From: CAUSKK01 sp963532425 | GTDB lineage: Bacteria > Pseudomonadota > Gammaproteobacteria > Cardiobacteriales > Cardiobacteriaceae | Length of the DNA stretch: 64,000 nt | Direction: 5' to 3' | Assembly (NCBI GenBank): GCA_963532425.1 | Contig: CAUSKK010000003.1 | Location: forward strand, 62,001-126,000 | In this document: in pieces, positions 17,935 through 27,220 of the stretch | How the letters are laid out: every line of letters begins with the position of its first letter | How positions within the stretch are numbered: the stretch's first letter is position 1 | The notes under the pieces: generated by a model | Seen by the model: the letters and a program-made list of their open reading frames with translations, nothing else | What the model was told of the DNA's origin: nothing | The model's database searches: none | Program-made: the position numbers and the translations under genes

Positions 17935-19499
17935 CCGAAGCGCTGCGGTTGCAACGGCCTTTCAACCGGGAAGCGCTTCCCTCCCAACGGCCGCCCGGGG
18001 GAGCGCTTCGTTTTCCGGCGGCCGGCACCGGCGAAGCGTTGCGGCGGTTTTGCCCCCAACCCCGACCGGCGCCGCCCCGGGAAGCGCTTCGCTAGCCACG
18101 ATGTCCCTTCGCAAATTAAAACGGCCGGTGGCACCGTTCCAGAACGAAGCGCTTCCCCTTGAACCACCTTTCGAACCGAAGCGCTTCGGTTTTAACCCTA
18201 TAAATTAAGAAGCCAGCTGAAGGAATCCTACTGAACGAAGCGCTTCGCTGGCTTTGCAATCGGGCCCCGGCCCGTTTTTTTATTTCAGTGGGGAGAGCTT
18301 CGGCCGGCCGCAATAAACCGGGCCGGTGGCGAAGGGAAGCGCTTCGATAATGACCAGCGCCCGGCCAAACGGTCTTTCAGAACGAAGCGCTTCGGGCCTT
18401 TTAATAGGGAAGCGCTTCATTTTCAGGAGACCGAAATTAGCGAAGCGCCTCGCCGGCGGCGCCATTCCTTTAATAAAGATGGGCGGGGAAGACATTCCAC
18501 TAGGAAGCGCTTCGGTGGTTTTTATCCCGGCCCGATTGGAACTGGTAACGGCCAAAATCTCCGGCCTAAACGTTCTTTCAGAGCGAAGCGCTTCCCTCTA
18601 GACGGCTAGATAAAGGAAGCGCTTCGTTCTCGGAATACAAAAAACGATGAAGCGCTTCCCGGCCTAGGACAGGCCAATGCTCACGAAGGGCCACCTTTTG
18701 AACAGTCAGAAAACCAAAGCGCTTCGTCATTCCAGCCCGAAAGGGAAGCGCTTCTTTCTGGTCTAGCAAACCGAAGCGCTTCACTAGCGGCGCCTTTCCT
18801 TTAATAGAGATGGGGGAGGTGGCATTCAGACCGAAGCGCTTACCTCTAGAAACCTAGAAGCGCTTCGTTGGTGGGACTAGTTCCGAGCGGCTGAGAAGAC
18901 CGGAGCGCTTCGGTGGTTTTTATCCCGGCCGATTGGGGCGAGCATTCCGACCCCAACGGTCTTTCGGAACGAAGCGCTTCGGTTCATTCGGCCTCTTCAA
19001 CGAAAGAAGCGCTTCCCTCCGGAAAGCCCCAGGAGAAAACGCAGCGGCCCAGAAGGAAGCGCTTCGGTCGGCCGAAATAAATTGGGCCGGAGCAGAAGGG
19101 GAAGTTTATTCCCGAAAAGCTGGGATTAACGAAGCGCTTCGTTCTAGAGCGTGGGCGTTTAGGAAGCATTACTTAGGTGAAGGAAGCGCTTCGTTTTTGG
19201 AAGGCCGAATGTTTGAAGCATTCCACTCGTTTCTAGCAGAACGGGCCGGGGGAGCGCTTCCCTATTTCAAAGCCAAGGCCGGGGTGGTTCGTTGGAGCCC
19301 GCTTTAAAACCAACAGAGGGCAGCGCTTCGCCAGCGGCGCTTTTCCTTTAATAGAGATGGGGGAGGCGACCTTTCAGACCGAAGCGCTTCATTCCCAGCG
19401 GCCAGGAAACAGCGAAGCGCTTCATTGTTAAAACCAACAGAAGGAAGCGCTTCCCCCTAGACATAGCCCCCACAAAAAAAGCGCTCCGGGGAGCGCTTG
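17935..19499. repeat. GAAGCGCTTC palindrome array 2
   Basis: Nearly 1.6 kb between convergent sixA and ptrB, with about 32 AGCGCT-centred copies. Degenerate copies occur (GAAGCGTTGC near 18034, GAAGCGCCTC near 18442). A linker module with CCTTTAATA(A/G)AGATGGG occurs three times (near 18469, 18799 and 19345). A GGTTTTTATCCCGGCC module occurs twice (18515 and 18915). No credible gene. Confidence 0.95.
19473..19498 (-). terminator. Terminator for ptrB
   Basis: Minus strand: AAGCGCTCCCCGGAGCGCT then seven T. Near-identical to the terminator at 3696-3720. Confidence 0.82.
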
Positions 19500-19505
19500 A
19501 CTCGG

Positions 19506-21575
19506 CTAGTCCAGCTGGCCCAGCTGCCAGAGCAGGAAGGCGTAAACCTCCGCACTCTCGCGCAGGCGCCGGTAGCGGCCGGATTTGCCGCCGTGGCCGG
19601 CCTCCATATTCGTTTTCAGCAGCAGCGGCGCCGTGCCCGTGTTGTAGCGGCGCAGCCGGGCCACATATTTGGCCGGCTCCCAGTACTGCACCTGGCTGTC
19701 CCAGAGGCCAGTGGTTACCAGCAGCGCCGGGTAGGCCTGGGCCCGGATGTTGTCATAGGGCGAATAGCTGCGGATATAGTCGTAGCTGGCCCGGCTGGCG
19801 GCGGGATTGCCCCACTCGTCATACTCATTGGTGGTCAGGGGAATGGACGGGTCCAGCATGGTGGTGAGCGCGTCCACAAAGGGCACCTGGGAGACGATGG
19901 CCCGGTAGCGCTCCGGCGCCACGTTGGCAATGACCCCCATCAGCAGGCCGCCGGCACTGCCCCCCATCGCCAGAATTTTATCTGGCGCCGCCAGCCCCTC
20001 GGCCACCAGCCCGGCGCTGACGTCGATAAAGTCGTTGAAGGTGTTCCACTTGTGTTCCAGCCGGCCCTGCTCGTACCACTGGCGGCCGAGCTCCTCGCCG
20101 CCGCGCACATGGGCGATGGCATAGATAAGGCCCCGGTCGAGCAGGCTCACCAGGCCGCCGTTGAAATCCGGAAACAGGGCCTGGCCGTAGCTGCCGTAGC
20201 CGTACTGCAACAGCGGCGCCGGGCCGGTGGTATCGCGATGGTAGACCAGCGACACCGGGATTTTGACCCCGTCCCGGGCTTTAATCCAGCGCCGTTCGGT
20301 GCGGTACTGGCTGCGGTCATAGTTTTTAACTTCCTGCTCCTTGAGCAGCCGTTTTTCGCCGCTGGCAATGTGAATTTCATAGATACGCGGTGGCGTAATC
20401 ATCGAGCTGTAGCTGTAGCGCAGCCATTCGCTGCTGGCCTCGGGGTTGGCGCTGAGGCCCAGGGAGCTGCAATCCTCGTCGCCGGCCAGATAGAAGCTGC
20501 TGCCGTCGGGCCTGAGGATTTTCAGCCGGGGAAGCGCTTCGCTGCATTCGGAGATGACGGCGAAATCATCGAACAGCTCGACGCCGTAGTTCAGCACCTC
20601 GGCCTGGTGGGGCTGCCACTCCTGCCAGGGGGCGTCGGCGCTGGCGGCGGTCATGATTTTGAAATTGACGGCGCCGTCGGCGTTGGTGCGGATATACCAG
20701 CGGCCCTGGAAATGGTCGAGGCCGTATTCCAGCCGCTCCTCCCGGGGACGGAACACACGGAATTCGCCGGGGGTACTGGCGCTGGTGTAGCGCACCTCGT
20801 CGCTGAGGGTGTTGGAGCTGTGGATAAGGATAAATTGGCGGTCGCGGGTTTTTTCCAGGGACAGATAGCAGCTGTCGTCGGGCTCCTCGTAGACCAGCTC
20901 GACCCGGTCGCGGGGGTAGTCGTAGCGGTAGACCCGCTTGGACAGCAGCGTTTCCGGGTCGTTCTCAATGAAATAGAAGCTGGCGCCGTCCTCGGCCCAG
21001 ACCCCGTCGCCGTCGCAGCGGCTGAAACGGGCCCGGCGCTCCGTGCCGCTGGCCAGCTCGGTGAAATGCAGCTGGTACTGGCGCCGGCCGTTGTGGTCGG
21101 CAAACCAGGCCATGATTTGCTGCTGGGGTTCGATGGCGCCGATGTGGGCGCTGTAGTAGTCGTGGCCCCGGGCCAGCTCATTGACGTTCAATAGGATTTG
21201 CTCGTCGCCAAAATCCCCGGCCCGGTTCTGGTTGTCGAGGCTGAGGGCATCGCGGTCGGGGGCCTCGGGCCGGCGGGCGAAGATGGGGTAGTCCTGGCCC
21301 GCCACCAGCCGGCGGTAGTACCAGTGGCCGCGACTGAAATAGGGCAGGGAGCTGTCGTCCTCGTTGATGCGCTGGCGCAGCTCCTGATAAATCTTCTCCT
21401 GCAGCGCCTCGGTGGGGGCCAGCACCTCGGCGGTATGGGCATTCTCGGCCTCTAGATAGGCCAGCATCTCCGGATTCTGGCGCTGGTCGTCGCGCAGCCA
21501 ATAGAACTCGTCGTCGCGCTCCCCCCAGGGCGAGGGGACCCGGTGGGGGTGGCGGGGGGCCAGCGGGGCAGCCAC
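19506..21575 (-). CDS. ptrB: Oligopeptidase B (S9A prolyl oligopeptidase family)
   Basis: 689 residues, normal family length. An N-terminal seven-bladed propeller region (about 75-400) is followed by an alpha/beta hydrolase domain. The nucleophile elbow GGSAGG, the acidic Asp region and the C-terminal His in NMEAGHGGKSGRY are present. It cleaves after Lys/Arg in short peptides, in the cytoplasm or periplasm. There is no signal peptide. One palindrome copy near 20528 encodes SEALPRL. The redoxin gene is 8 bp upstream on the same strand. Confidence 0.95.
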   Translation of the reverse strand: MAAPLAPRHPHRVPSPWGERDDEFYWLRDDQRQNPEMLAYLEAENAHTAEVLAPTEALQEKIYQELRQRINEDDSSLPYFSRGHWYYRRLVAGQDYPIFARRPEAPDRDALSLDNQNRAGDFGDEQILLNVNELARGHDYYSAHIGAIEPQQQIMAWFADHNGRRQYQLHFTELASGTERRARFSRCDGDGVWAEDGASFYFIENDPETLLSKRVYRYDYPRDRVELVYEEPDDSCYLSLEKTRDRQFILIHSSNTLSDEVRYTSASTPGEFRVFRPREERLEYGLDHFQGRWYIRTNADGAVNFKIMTAASADAPWQEWQPHQAEVLNYGVELFDDFAVISECSEALPRLKILRPDGSSFYLAGDEDCSSLGLSANPEASSEWLRYSYSSMITPPRIYEIHIASGEKRLLKEQEVKNYDRSQYRTERRWIKARDGVKIPVSLVYHRDTTGPAPLLQYGYGSYGQALFPDFNGGLVSLLDRGLIYAIAHVRGGEELGRQWYEQGRLEHKWNTFNDFIDVSAGLVAEGLAAPDKILAMGGSAGGLLMGVIANVAPERYRAIVSQVPFVDALTTMLDPSIPLTTNEYDEWGNPAASRASYDYIRSYSPYDNIRAQAYPALLVTTGLWDSQVQYWEPAKYVARLRRYNTGTAPLLLKTNMEAGHGGKSGRYRRLRESAEVYAFLLWQLGQLD

Positions 21576-21583
21576 GGCGCGCC

Positions 21584-22051
21584 CTAGGCCGAAATCATCT
21601 GGCCGATGATGCCGCCGAGCACCAAATCATCCAGATGGCCGAAGTGATGGAAACGAATGATGCCCTGGCGGTCGATGAGCACCAGACTGGGCGTGCCCTG
21701 GAGCTGGTAGCGTTGCATGGTACTGGGCAGCTGGCCGTGGGGCCGGTCGATGGCCACGGGGAATTGGTAGCGGAACTGTTGGCAGAAGGCCGCCAGCGCC
21801 GTGGGTTGCATGGCCTCGTGGTGCTCAAAGACCGTGTGCAGGCCAATGACGGCCACATCGTTGGGAAGGAAGGTTTTGAAGATTTTATTGACCTGGGGCA
21901 GACCCTGCATGATGCAGGCCGGGCAGAGCATCTGGAAGGCGTGCAAGACCACCACTTTGCCCCGCAGCCGCGCCAGAGAAAGGGGAATATTGGTGTTCAG
22001 CCAGCTGCCGACGTCCAGCGCCGGCGCCTCTTGGTGCAGTAATCGGTACAT
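21584..22051 (-). CDS. Thioredoxin-fold redoxin (TlpA/AhpC-TSA-like)
   Basis: 155 residues. The thioredoxin fold carries a CPAC active site within FQMLCPACIMQ (about residues 42-52) and a cis-Pro region GTPSLVLIDRQG. There is no signal peptide, so it is probably cytoplasmic. It resembles TlpA/ResA-like redoxins used as peroxidases or disulfide reductants. It likely shares a transcript with ptrB. The substrate is not evident. Confidence 0.82.
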   Translation of the reverse strand: MYRLLHQEAPALDVGSWLNTNIPLSLARLRGKVVVLHAFQMLCPACIMQGLPQVNKIFKTFLPNDVAVIGLHTVFEHHEAMQPTALAAFCQQFRYQFPVAIDRPHGQLPSTMQRYQLQGTPSLVLIDRQGIIRFHHFGHLDDLVLGGIIGQMISA

Positions 22052-22148
22052 GGTTTATCGCTCGTTGTTTAGAAACGACTATTCTAGTTGCAAAAATGCC
22101 ACAGGGCCGCGCTGAATTTAAAATAGCGACTTTTTGAGCAAAATTGCC

Positions 22149-23309
22149 ATGACCCTAGGAAAAATCATGCCCCTGCTGTGGGCCTGGGCCGGAATGGCCC
22201 CGGCGGCGGAGGTGAAACTGCACCGGCCCGAGCTGACCGCCAGCGTCTATGCGACCGAGGCGGGCCAGCGCTGGAATCCGGATTTGCGCCGCCAGCTGCT
22301 GGCCGCCGTGGAGAACGCCGACAGCGAAGCGCTTCCCCCCAAGCGCTACCATCTGGAGGCCCTGCGCCGGGCCGGGGACGGTGCCGATGACCGGCTGTTC
22401 ACCGATGCCTTTCTGACCCTGGCCGGCGACCTGGCCAACGGGCTGGTCAATCCACGCCAGACCCAGCGCCAGTGGAACGCCCCCCAGCTGGAGGACGCCG
22501 ACCTGCTCCAGCTGCTGGAAACGGCCCTGAGCGCCCATAACGTCAAGGCCGTGCTCGATGGCCTCAACGCCAATAATCCGCGCTATCGCGGCCTGCGCCT
22601 CTACTACAACCAGCTGCGCCAGCAGCAGCGCGACACCGCCGGCATTCAGCTGGAGCAAATCGCCATCAACATGGAGCGGCAGCGCTGGCTGCCCCAGGAT
22701 TTGGCCGAATCCTATGTGCTGGTCAATATCCCCGACTACAGCGTCAAAGTCTTCGCCGACCGGGTCAATATCTTCAGCACCGGCGCCGTCATCGGCAAAC
22801 GCAGTACGCCAACGCCGGCCTTTGTCAATGAGCTGAAACACATTGTCATGAGTCCGGCCTGGTACCCGCCGCCGTCGCTGAGCCGGCGCGGCCGGGTTTT
22901 CGTGGCCCCGGGCGTGCGCGGCAATCCCATGGGCAAGGTGAAATTTCTCTTCCCCAACCCGCACGCCATCTATCTACATGACACCCCGAACAAGCACCTC
23001 TTCGGCGGTGCCCACAGCGCCGGCTGTGTCCGCGTCGACCAGGCCGAGCGCCTGGCCCAGGTGCTGCTGCGCAACGAGGCCGATTGGAACGACCCGAAAA
23101 AGGTGCATTCGGCCATGCACAAGCGCCGGGAGAGCTGGGCCCATATCGCGCCGAAGCCCATCTATCTGGTCTACTGGACGGTCTGGGCCGAACCCATGGA
23201 GGAATCGGCCCGGAACACGCTCTATTCGGTCAAGGTGGCCAAGGACGTCTACGGCAAGGACCAGGCCCTGCTGCGCCAGTACCGCCAGGCGCTGCGGCCC
23301 TATCAGTAG
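22149..23309 (+). CDS. L,D-transpeptidase (YkuD domain, YcbB-like)
   Basis: About 386 residues. An N-terminal hydrophobic stretch ending AGMAPAA looks like a signal peptide. A helical scaffold (about 30-195) resembles the YcbB/LdtD N-region. The YkuD catalytic domain follows from VLVNIPDYSVKVF, with HDTPNKHLFGGAHSAGCVRV carrying the active Cys and two His. It forms 3-3 peptidoglycan crosslinks or anchors proteins in the periplasm. The start is ambiguous: TTG 22134, ATG 22149, or ATG 22167, which has the best AGGA spacing. A palindrome copy lies near 22325. Confidence 0.88.
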   Translation: MTLGKIMPLLWAWAGMAPAAEVKLHRPELTASVYATEAGQRWNPDLRRQLLAAVENADSEALPPKRYHLEALRRAGDGADDRLFTDAFLTLAGDLANGLVNPRQTQRQWNAPQLEDADLLQLLETALSAHNVKAVLDGLNANNPRYRGLRLYYNQLRQQQRDTAGIQLEQIAINMERQRWLPQDLAESYVLVNIPDYSVKVFADRVNIFSTGAVIGKRSTPTPAFVNELKHIVMSPAWYPPPSLSRRGRVFVAPGVRGNPMGKVKFLFPNPHAIYLHDTPNKHLFGGAHSAGCVRVDQAERLAQVLLRNEADWNDPKKVHSAMHKRRESWAHIAPKPIYLVYWTVWAEPMEESARNTLYSVKVAKDVYGKDQALLRQYRQALRPYQ

Positions 23310-23318
23310 GAGTAAACC

Positions 23319-23340
23319 GAAGCACTTCGGGGTTTTGGCA
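23319..23340 (+). terminator. Possible terminator built on a degenerate palindrome
   Basis: CCGAAGCACTTCGGGGTTTT: a CCGAAG/CTTCGG stem with a short T run, 9 bp after the transpeptidase stop. Confidence 0.45.
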
Positions 23341-23366
23341 CCCCCTATTTCCACACTAAAAAGCCC

Positions 23367-23780
23367 ATGACTGAGAAATTTAAAAAGGCGCTCCAGGAGC
23401 TACTGGCCATTAGCTGGCTGGTGGCCGTGGCGGTGGCCATTACCTACCACGAAATGTCCCAAAAATTATGGCGAAGCCGCTGGGAACAGCAGGAGCAACT
23501 TAGGGAACGGGAGTTCCGCATTGCCCTACTGGAAATACAGGTGCAGTCCCTCCAGTCCCTCCGGGAGCAGAACGAAGATTTGACCCGGTTTTACAGAAAG
23601 CTGCTGGAAGAGAACCGCCATTGGGTGCAAATGTACCCTGAGCAAAGCGCCCAAATGGCGAAGCGCTCAGCCGAGCAATGCCGGAAAAACCCGCCGGAAA
23701 AAATCCCGGTAGGCGGCGATTTTGGCGGCCAGGGCCAGCGGGTAGGCCCGGGAGGTGGAGGGGAGTCGGGTCAGCATTAA
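23367..23780 (+). CDS. Small membrane-anchored coiled-coil protein, unknown
   Basis: 137 residues. One hydrophobic helix near residues 10-27 (ELLAISWLVAVAVAIT) is followed by a Gln/Glu/Arg-rich heptad region (about 36-90) and a Gly-rich tail. No family recognised. The last 114 bp overlap the convergent glycosylase gene on the other strand, and the Gly-rich tail is probably only a read-through of that antisense text. The N-terminal two thirds look like a real protein. Confidence 0.5.
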   Translation: MTEKFKKALQELLAISWLVAVAVAITYHEMSQKLWRSRWEQQEQLREREFRIALLEIQVQSLQSLREQNEDLTRFYRKLLEENRHWVQMYPEQSAQMAKRSAEQCRKNPPEKIPVGGDFGGQGQRVGPGGGGESGQH

Positions 23781-24284
23781 ATCGCGGCCGGCGAAGGGAA
23801 AGGCGATGGTTTCGTTGGTTTTCGGCATTTTCAGCCCGCCGCCCTGCTGTTCCAGCAGAATTTCCACGGCCTTGCCGCTGGTGAGGCCCAGATATTGGCA
23901 GTGGGGCAGCCGGGCCAGCACGGCGGCCAAATCCACCGCCTCCACCACCTGCAGAAAGCGGTCGGCGGCGTTATTCTGCAGGCGAATGGCCTTCAGCACC
24001 GTCGGACAGAGGCCGATGCCCTGCTGGCCGAGAAAGGCCTTGATGGCCTCGGCGGAAAAGCGCTTCCGGTCGGCGGCGATGAAATGGGCCGGGTCGTTGA
24101 AGAAAACGGCGCCCATGACCCGCCAGAGGTCGTTGTTGAAATTGGGATAGTGAAAATCCATGGCGTGTTTTTCCGGCCGGGGCGGGAAGGTGCCCATCAG
24201 CAGCACCCGGGCTTCGGGGGGCAGCAGCGGCGGGAAGGGGTGGCTTTCCACCGGCCGGCCGGCGATTTCTTGACAATTTTTCAT
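23667..24284 (-). CDS. Uracil-DNA-glycosylase-superfamily protein
   Basis: 205 residues. The opening HPFPPLLPPEARVLLMGTFP matches the DNA-deoxyinosine/uracil glycosylase-like family, where the strand ending in MG(T/S)FPP forms the active-site loop. The FHYPNFNNDLWRVMG segment corresponds to the YY...NxFW motif. A C-terminal LPSTSRAY matches the LPS(T/P)S motif. It would excise damaged bases in base-excision repair; the substrate is uncertain. A palindrome-like copy occurs near 24058. Confidence 0.75.
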   Translation of the reverse strand: MKNCQEIAGRPVESHPFPPLLPPEARVLLMGTFPPRPEKHAMDFHYPNFNNDLWRVMGAVFFNDPAHFIAADRKRFSAEAIKAFLGQQGIGLCPTVLKAIRLQNNAADRFLQVVEAVDLAAVLARLPHCQYLGLTSGKAVEILLEQQGGGLKMPKTNETIAFPFAGRDLMLTRLPSTSRAYPLALAAKIAAYRDFFRRVFPALLG

Positions 24285-24310
24285 AGCCTCTCTAATATAC
24301 GCCCCACAAC

Positions 24311-24384
24311 GCGCCCGTAGCTCAGTGGATTAGAGTACTTGGCTACGAACCAAGCGGTCGGAGGTTCGAGTCCTTCCGGGCGCG
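24311..24384 (+). tRNA. tRNA-Arg (ACG), CCA not encoded
   Basis: Acceptor GCGCCCG/CGGGCGC; anticodon loop CTACGAA gives ACG. The discriminator G is followed by CTC instead of CCA, unlike the other four tRNAs here, so nucleotidyltransferase must add CCA. Confidence 0.95.
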
Positions 24385-24405
24385 CTCCAAAACTAAAAAA
24401 CCAGG

Positions 24406-24434
24406 GAGTCGGTCTTCGGACCGGCTCTTTTTTT
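24406..24434 (+). terminator. Terminator after tRNA-Arg
   Basis: GAGTCGGTC-TTCG-GACCGGCTC then seven T; a stable UUCG tetraloop. Confidence 0.9.
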
Positions 24435-24442
24435 ATACCCAT

Positions 24443-24472
24443 AAAAAAGCCAGTCCGCAGACTGGCTTTTTT
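24443..24472. terminator. Bidirectional terminator before ypfJ 3' end
   Basis: A run of A, then GCCAGTC-CGCA-GACTGGC, then six T. Works on either strand; it ends the ypfJ transcript. Confidence 0.88.
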
Positions 24473-24482
24473 GGTGCGCGCC

Positions 24483-25373
24483 TCAGGGATTGGCGGCGCT
24501 GAAGGTGTCGCACTGGGCCGGGTCGCCGCTCTGCAAACCCCGCTGGAACCAGCGCAGCCGCTGGGCCGAAGAACCGTGGGTGAAGCTGTCCGGCACCACC
24601 TGGCCCCGGGCGCGCTCCTGCAGCCGGTCGTCGCCCACCGCCTCGGCGGCATTGAAGGCCTCCTCGGCGTCGCCGCTTTCCAGCCGGTTTTCCTTGTCCA
24701 CATAGTGGGCCCAGACGCCGGCAAAGCAATCGGCCTGCAGTTCCACCCGCACCGAAATGCGGTTGGCCTCGGTCTTGGAGGTGCTGCGCTGGGCCGCCTG
24801 GGTTTTGCGGCTGGTGCCGAGCAGATTTTGCACGTGGTGGCCGACCTCGTGGGCGATGACATAGGCAAAGGCGAAATCACCGCTGGCCTTGAGCTGGTTT
24901 TTCATGTCGTCGTAGAAGGACAAATCCAGATAGATTTTCTGGTCGGCCGGGCAGTAGAAGGGCCCCGAGGCCGATTGGCCGTAGCCGCAGGCGGTGCTGG
25001 TGCTATGACGATAGAGCACTAGAGTGGGGTCCTTGTAAACCCGGCCCTGGCTGCGGAAATAGGCGCGCCAGACCCGTTCGGTGGTGCTCAGCACCTTGCG
25101 GGAAAAGGTATCCAGGGCCTGTTCCTCGGCCGAGACGCGGCGCGGTTCACCCCGGGCCTGCTGTTTCACCGGCATTTGACCGTTGAGCACCGGCGTGAGG
25201 TCATAGCCGAAATAGGCCGCCGCCCCGATGGCCAGCAGCAGCAGAATGCCGATTTTGCCCTGGAAGAGCAGGCCGAGCAGATTGGCATTGTTCAGGCCAC
25301 CGAAGCCCATGCCGCCACTCTGACTGCGGCGGTCCTCCACGTTTTGGCTTTCACGTTCATCATCAAGACGCAT
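24483..25373 (-). CDS. ypfJ: Neutral zinc metallopeptidase, YpfJ family
   Basis: 296 residues. A short charged N-terminus (MRLDDERESQNVEDRRSQS) and Gly-rich stretch, a single membrane helix around residues 38-58, then a zincin domain. The HEVGHHVQ zinc motif sits near residue 166 and the downstream ELQADCFAGVWAH provides the third ligand region. The peptidase substrates of this family are unknown. Its start overlaps the NlpC/P60 stop by 11 bp, so the two are co-translated. Confidence 0.88.
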   Translation of the reverse strand: MRLDDERESQNVEDRRSQSGGMGFGGLNNANLLGLLFQGKIGILLLLAIGAAAYFGYDLTPVLNGQMPVKQQARGEPRRVSAEEQALDTFSRKVLSTTERVWRAYFRSQGRVYKDPTLVLYRHSTSTACGYGQSASGPFYCPADQKIYLDLSFYDDMKNQLKASGDFAFAYVIAHEVGHHVQNLLGTSRKTQAAQRSTSKTEANRISVRVELQADCFAGVWAHYVDKENRLESGDAEEAFNAAEAVGDDRLQERARGQVVPDSFTHGSSAQRLRWFQRGLQSGDPAQCDTFSAANP

Positions 25374-26187
25374 TTTTTTCTCCTGGGTTGAGCCAGCGAT
25401 AGGCCACGGGCACGGCGTCCGGCTGGCGGGCCAGCACGACCCGCAGCGCTTCCCGTACCACCCGCAGCGGCCGGGCGCTGGCGTGAATTACTTCTTCATT
25501 ATTTATAGCCACCATGACGTGGCCGGGCAGAAAGACCAAATCCCCGGCGGCGAGCTCGTCCAGGGCCACCGGCGTGTGGAATTTGGCCAGATAGAGCCGC
25601 TGCAAATCACTGTCCCGGGGCAGGAGCCGGCCGGCGCGGCGGTAGCAGTACTGGGCCAGGGCCGAACAGTCGAGGCCGGCGAGGCCGCGACCGCCCCAGA
25701 CATAGGGCCGGCCGAGCTGGGCCGTGGCCGTGGCCACGATGTCCTGGCGCGCGTCCAGAGCCACCAGATTGCGTTCATCGACCCAGCCGAGGCCGGCCAC
25801 CCGGCCATAGCCGAAGCGCTTCGTCTCCAGGGCCACCGTCGCCTCCGGGGGCAGCGTCGCCAGCGGCGTGCTCTTCAGGTCGGGCCGACTGAGCACCAGC
25901 GTGGGCACCAGCGTTTCATGGCTGGCCGGGGCTCCGGCCGGGCCCAGGGCCGAAGTCGGCACCCAGCCACAGTAGCCGTCGCGCTGACTCTGGCAGTGGC
26001 TCCAGGGGCCGCGCCGTTCGAGCAGACGAAGCGCTTCGCCGTAGGTGTACTGGCTCCAAACGGCGGCGCCCCGGCGCGGTTCGGCCCGCACCCAAACCTC
26101 CGGCACTTTGACCCGAAGCGCTTCCCCCGGCGGCAGGCCGGGATAGAGCCGGGCGGTGTTTTGACTTTCCTGTTCCAACGCAAACAT
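25363..26187 (-). CDS. SH3-domain NlpC/P60 (C40) endopeptidase
   Basis: 274 residues from the ATG at 26187 (MFALEQESQNTARLYPG); longer upstream codons lie antisense-like inside lptG and were discarded. Two SH3-like regions (about 20-80 and 95-150) precede the C40 domain. Catalytic Cys lies in GLDCSALAQYCYRRAG, and the first His in GHVMVAI. A further His lies in VIHASAR. It is predicted to cut peptidoglycan stem peptides. No clear signal peptide is visible. Palindrome copies at about 25813, 26028 and 26113. It follows lptG by 1 bp. Confidence 0.85.
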   Translation of the reverse strand: MFALEQESQNTARLYPGLPPGEALRVKVPEVWVRAEPRRGAAVWSQYTYGEALRLLERRGPWSHCQSQRDGYCGWVPTSALGPAGAPASHETLVPTLVLSRPDLKSTPLATLPPEATVALETKRFGYGRVAGLGWVDERNLVALDARQDIVATATAQLGRPYVWGGRGLAGLDCSALAQYCYRRAGRLLPRDSDLQRLYLAKFHTPVALDELAAGDLVFLPGHVMVAINNEEVIHASARPLRVVREALRVVLARQPDAVPVAYRWLNPGEKNAS

Positions 26188-26188
26188 A

Positions 26189-27220
26189 TCAACTCCGACG
26201 AATGAAATGGACGGCCCCGAGGGCGAAGGCCAGATTGGGGAGAAACACGGCCAGGGCCGGCGGCCAGGCCAGCAGCAGGGCCAGATTGGCCAGCATGGCC
26301 TGTACCAGATAGTAGCCGGTGCCGAGCAGAATGCCCACCACCAGCCGGGTGCCCTGGGCGGCGCTGCGCTGGTTGCCGAAGACAAAGGGCAGGGCGAGCA
26401 GAATCATCACCAGCGCCGTCAGCGGCAGGGCCAGGCGCTGGTAAAGCTGCAGGTCGGTGCTGCGGCTGTCGAGGCCGTTGGCGCGCAGAAAGCCGGACAG
26501 GGCCCAGAGGGCGCCGAGACTGCTTTGCTGCCGGTCCTTCTGCAGCTGCTGCAGGGTGGCCGGCTGGACGCCGTTGGCCCAGTGGAAATCCGGAAGCGCT
26601 TCCTCCCGGCTGGCCCGGGCACTGAGCACCCGGCGCCGGGCATTTTCCAGCTGCCAGCTGGCCCCGACCCGGTGGGCGCCGTCGGCCCGAATCAGCTGGA
26701 GCGCTTCGCGGTCATAGTGGTAGAGGCGCAGGGGCCCCAGGCCGCCATCGGCGCGCAGGCCGTCGATGCGCACCAGATAGTGCGGGTCCTTCAGCCACAC
26801 CAGCCGGGGGCGCTCGCCGCCGAGCTGGGCCCGGAGAGCCGCCTGGGCCCGGCCGGCCGGTTCACTTAGAACCTCCTGGGCGGCCAGGGCCAGCAGGCCG
26901 CTGAACAGGGCAAAGAGCAGGGCGCCCCGGGCCAGCCGCCAGCGACTGACGCCGGCGGCCAGCACCACCGTTAGCTCCTGGTCGCGGGCCAGGGCGCCGA
27001 GGCCGAGAATGGCGCCAATCAGCAGACTGGCCGGCAGAAACAGCACCAGCCGCTCCGGCAGCTGCCAGAGCAGCAGGCGCAGCAGCAGACCGAGCGGCGC
27101 CTCGTCGTTGAAATCGCCGGAGAGCTGGACGAGCACATCGATGACCAGCAGAAAGAGCAGGGCCGCCAGACTGGTGCGCCCGATGCTGGCGAGCACGTGG
27201 CGGTCGAAGCGCTTAGGCAT
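26189..27220 (-). CDS. lptG: LPS export permease LptG
   Basis: 343 residues. Six transmembrane helices, three at each end, flank a periplasmic beta-jellyroll of about 180 residues, the LptG/LptF plan. With LptF and LptB it extracts LPS from the inner membrane and pushes it across the Lpt bridge. Its start overlaps the lptF stop by 8 bp. A palindrome-derived KRF stands at residues 3-5 (MPKRFDRHV). It is downstream of lptF, the usual order. Confidence 0.92.
   Translation of the reverse strand: MPKRFDRHVLASIGRTSLAALLFLLVIDVLVQLSGDFNDEAPLGLLLRLLLWQLPERLVLFLPASLLIGAILGLGALARDQELTVVLAAGVSRWRLARGALLFALFSGLLALAAQEVLSEPAGRAQAALRAQLGGERPRLVWLKDPHYLVRIDGLRADGGLGPLRLYHYDREALQLIRADGAHRVGASWQLENARRRVLSARASREEALPDFHWANGVQPATLQQLQKDRQQSSLGALWALSGFLRANGLDSRSTDLQLYQRLALPLTALVMILLALPFVFGNQRSAAQGTRLVVGILLGTGYYLVQAMLANLALLLAWPPALAVFLPNLAFALGAVHFIRRS

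Noticed and set aside
19497..21194. A 565-codon plus-strand frame
   Set aside because: Antisense of ptrB, which has full family motifs.
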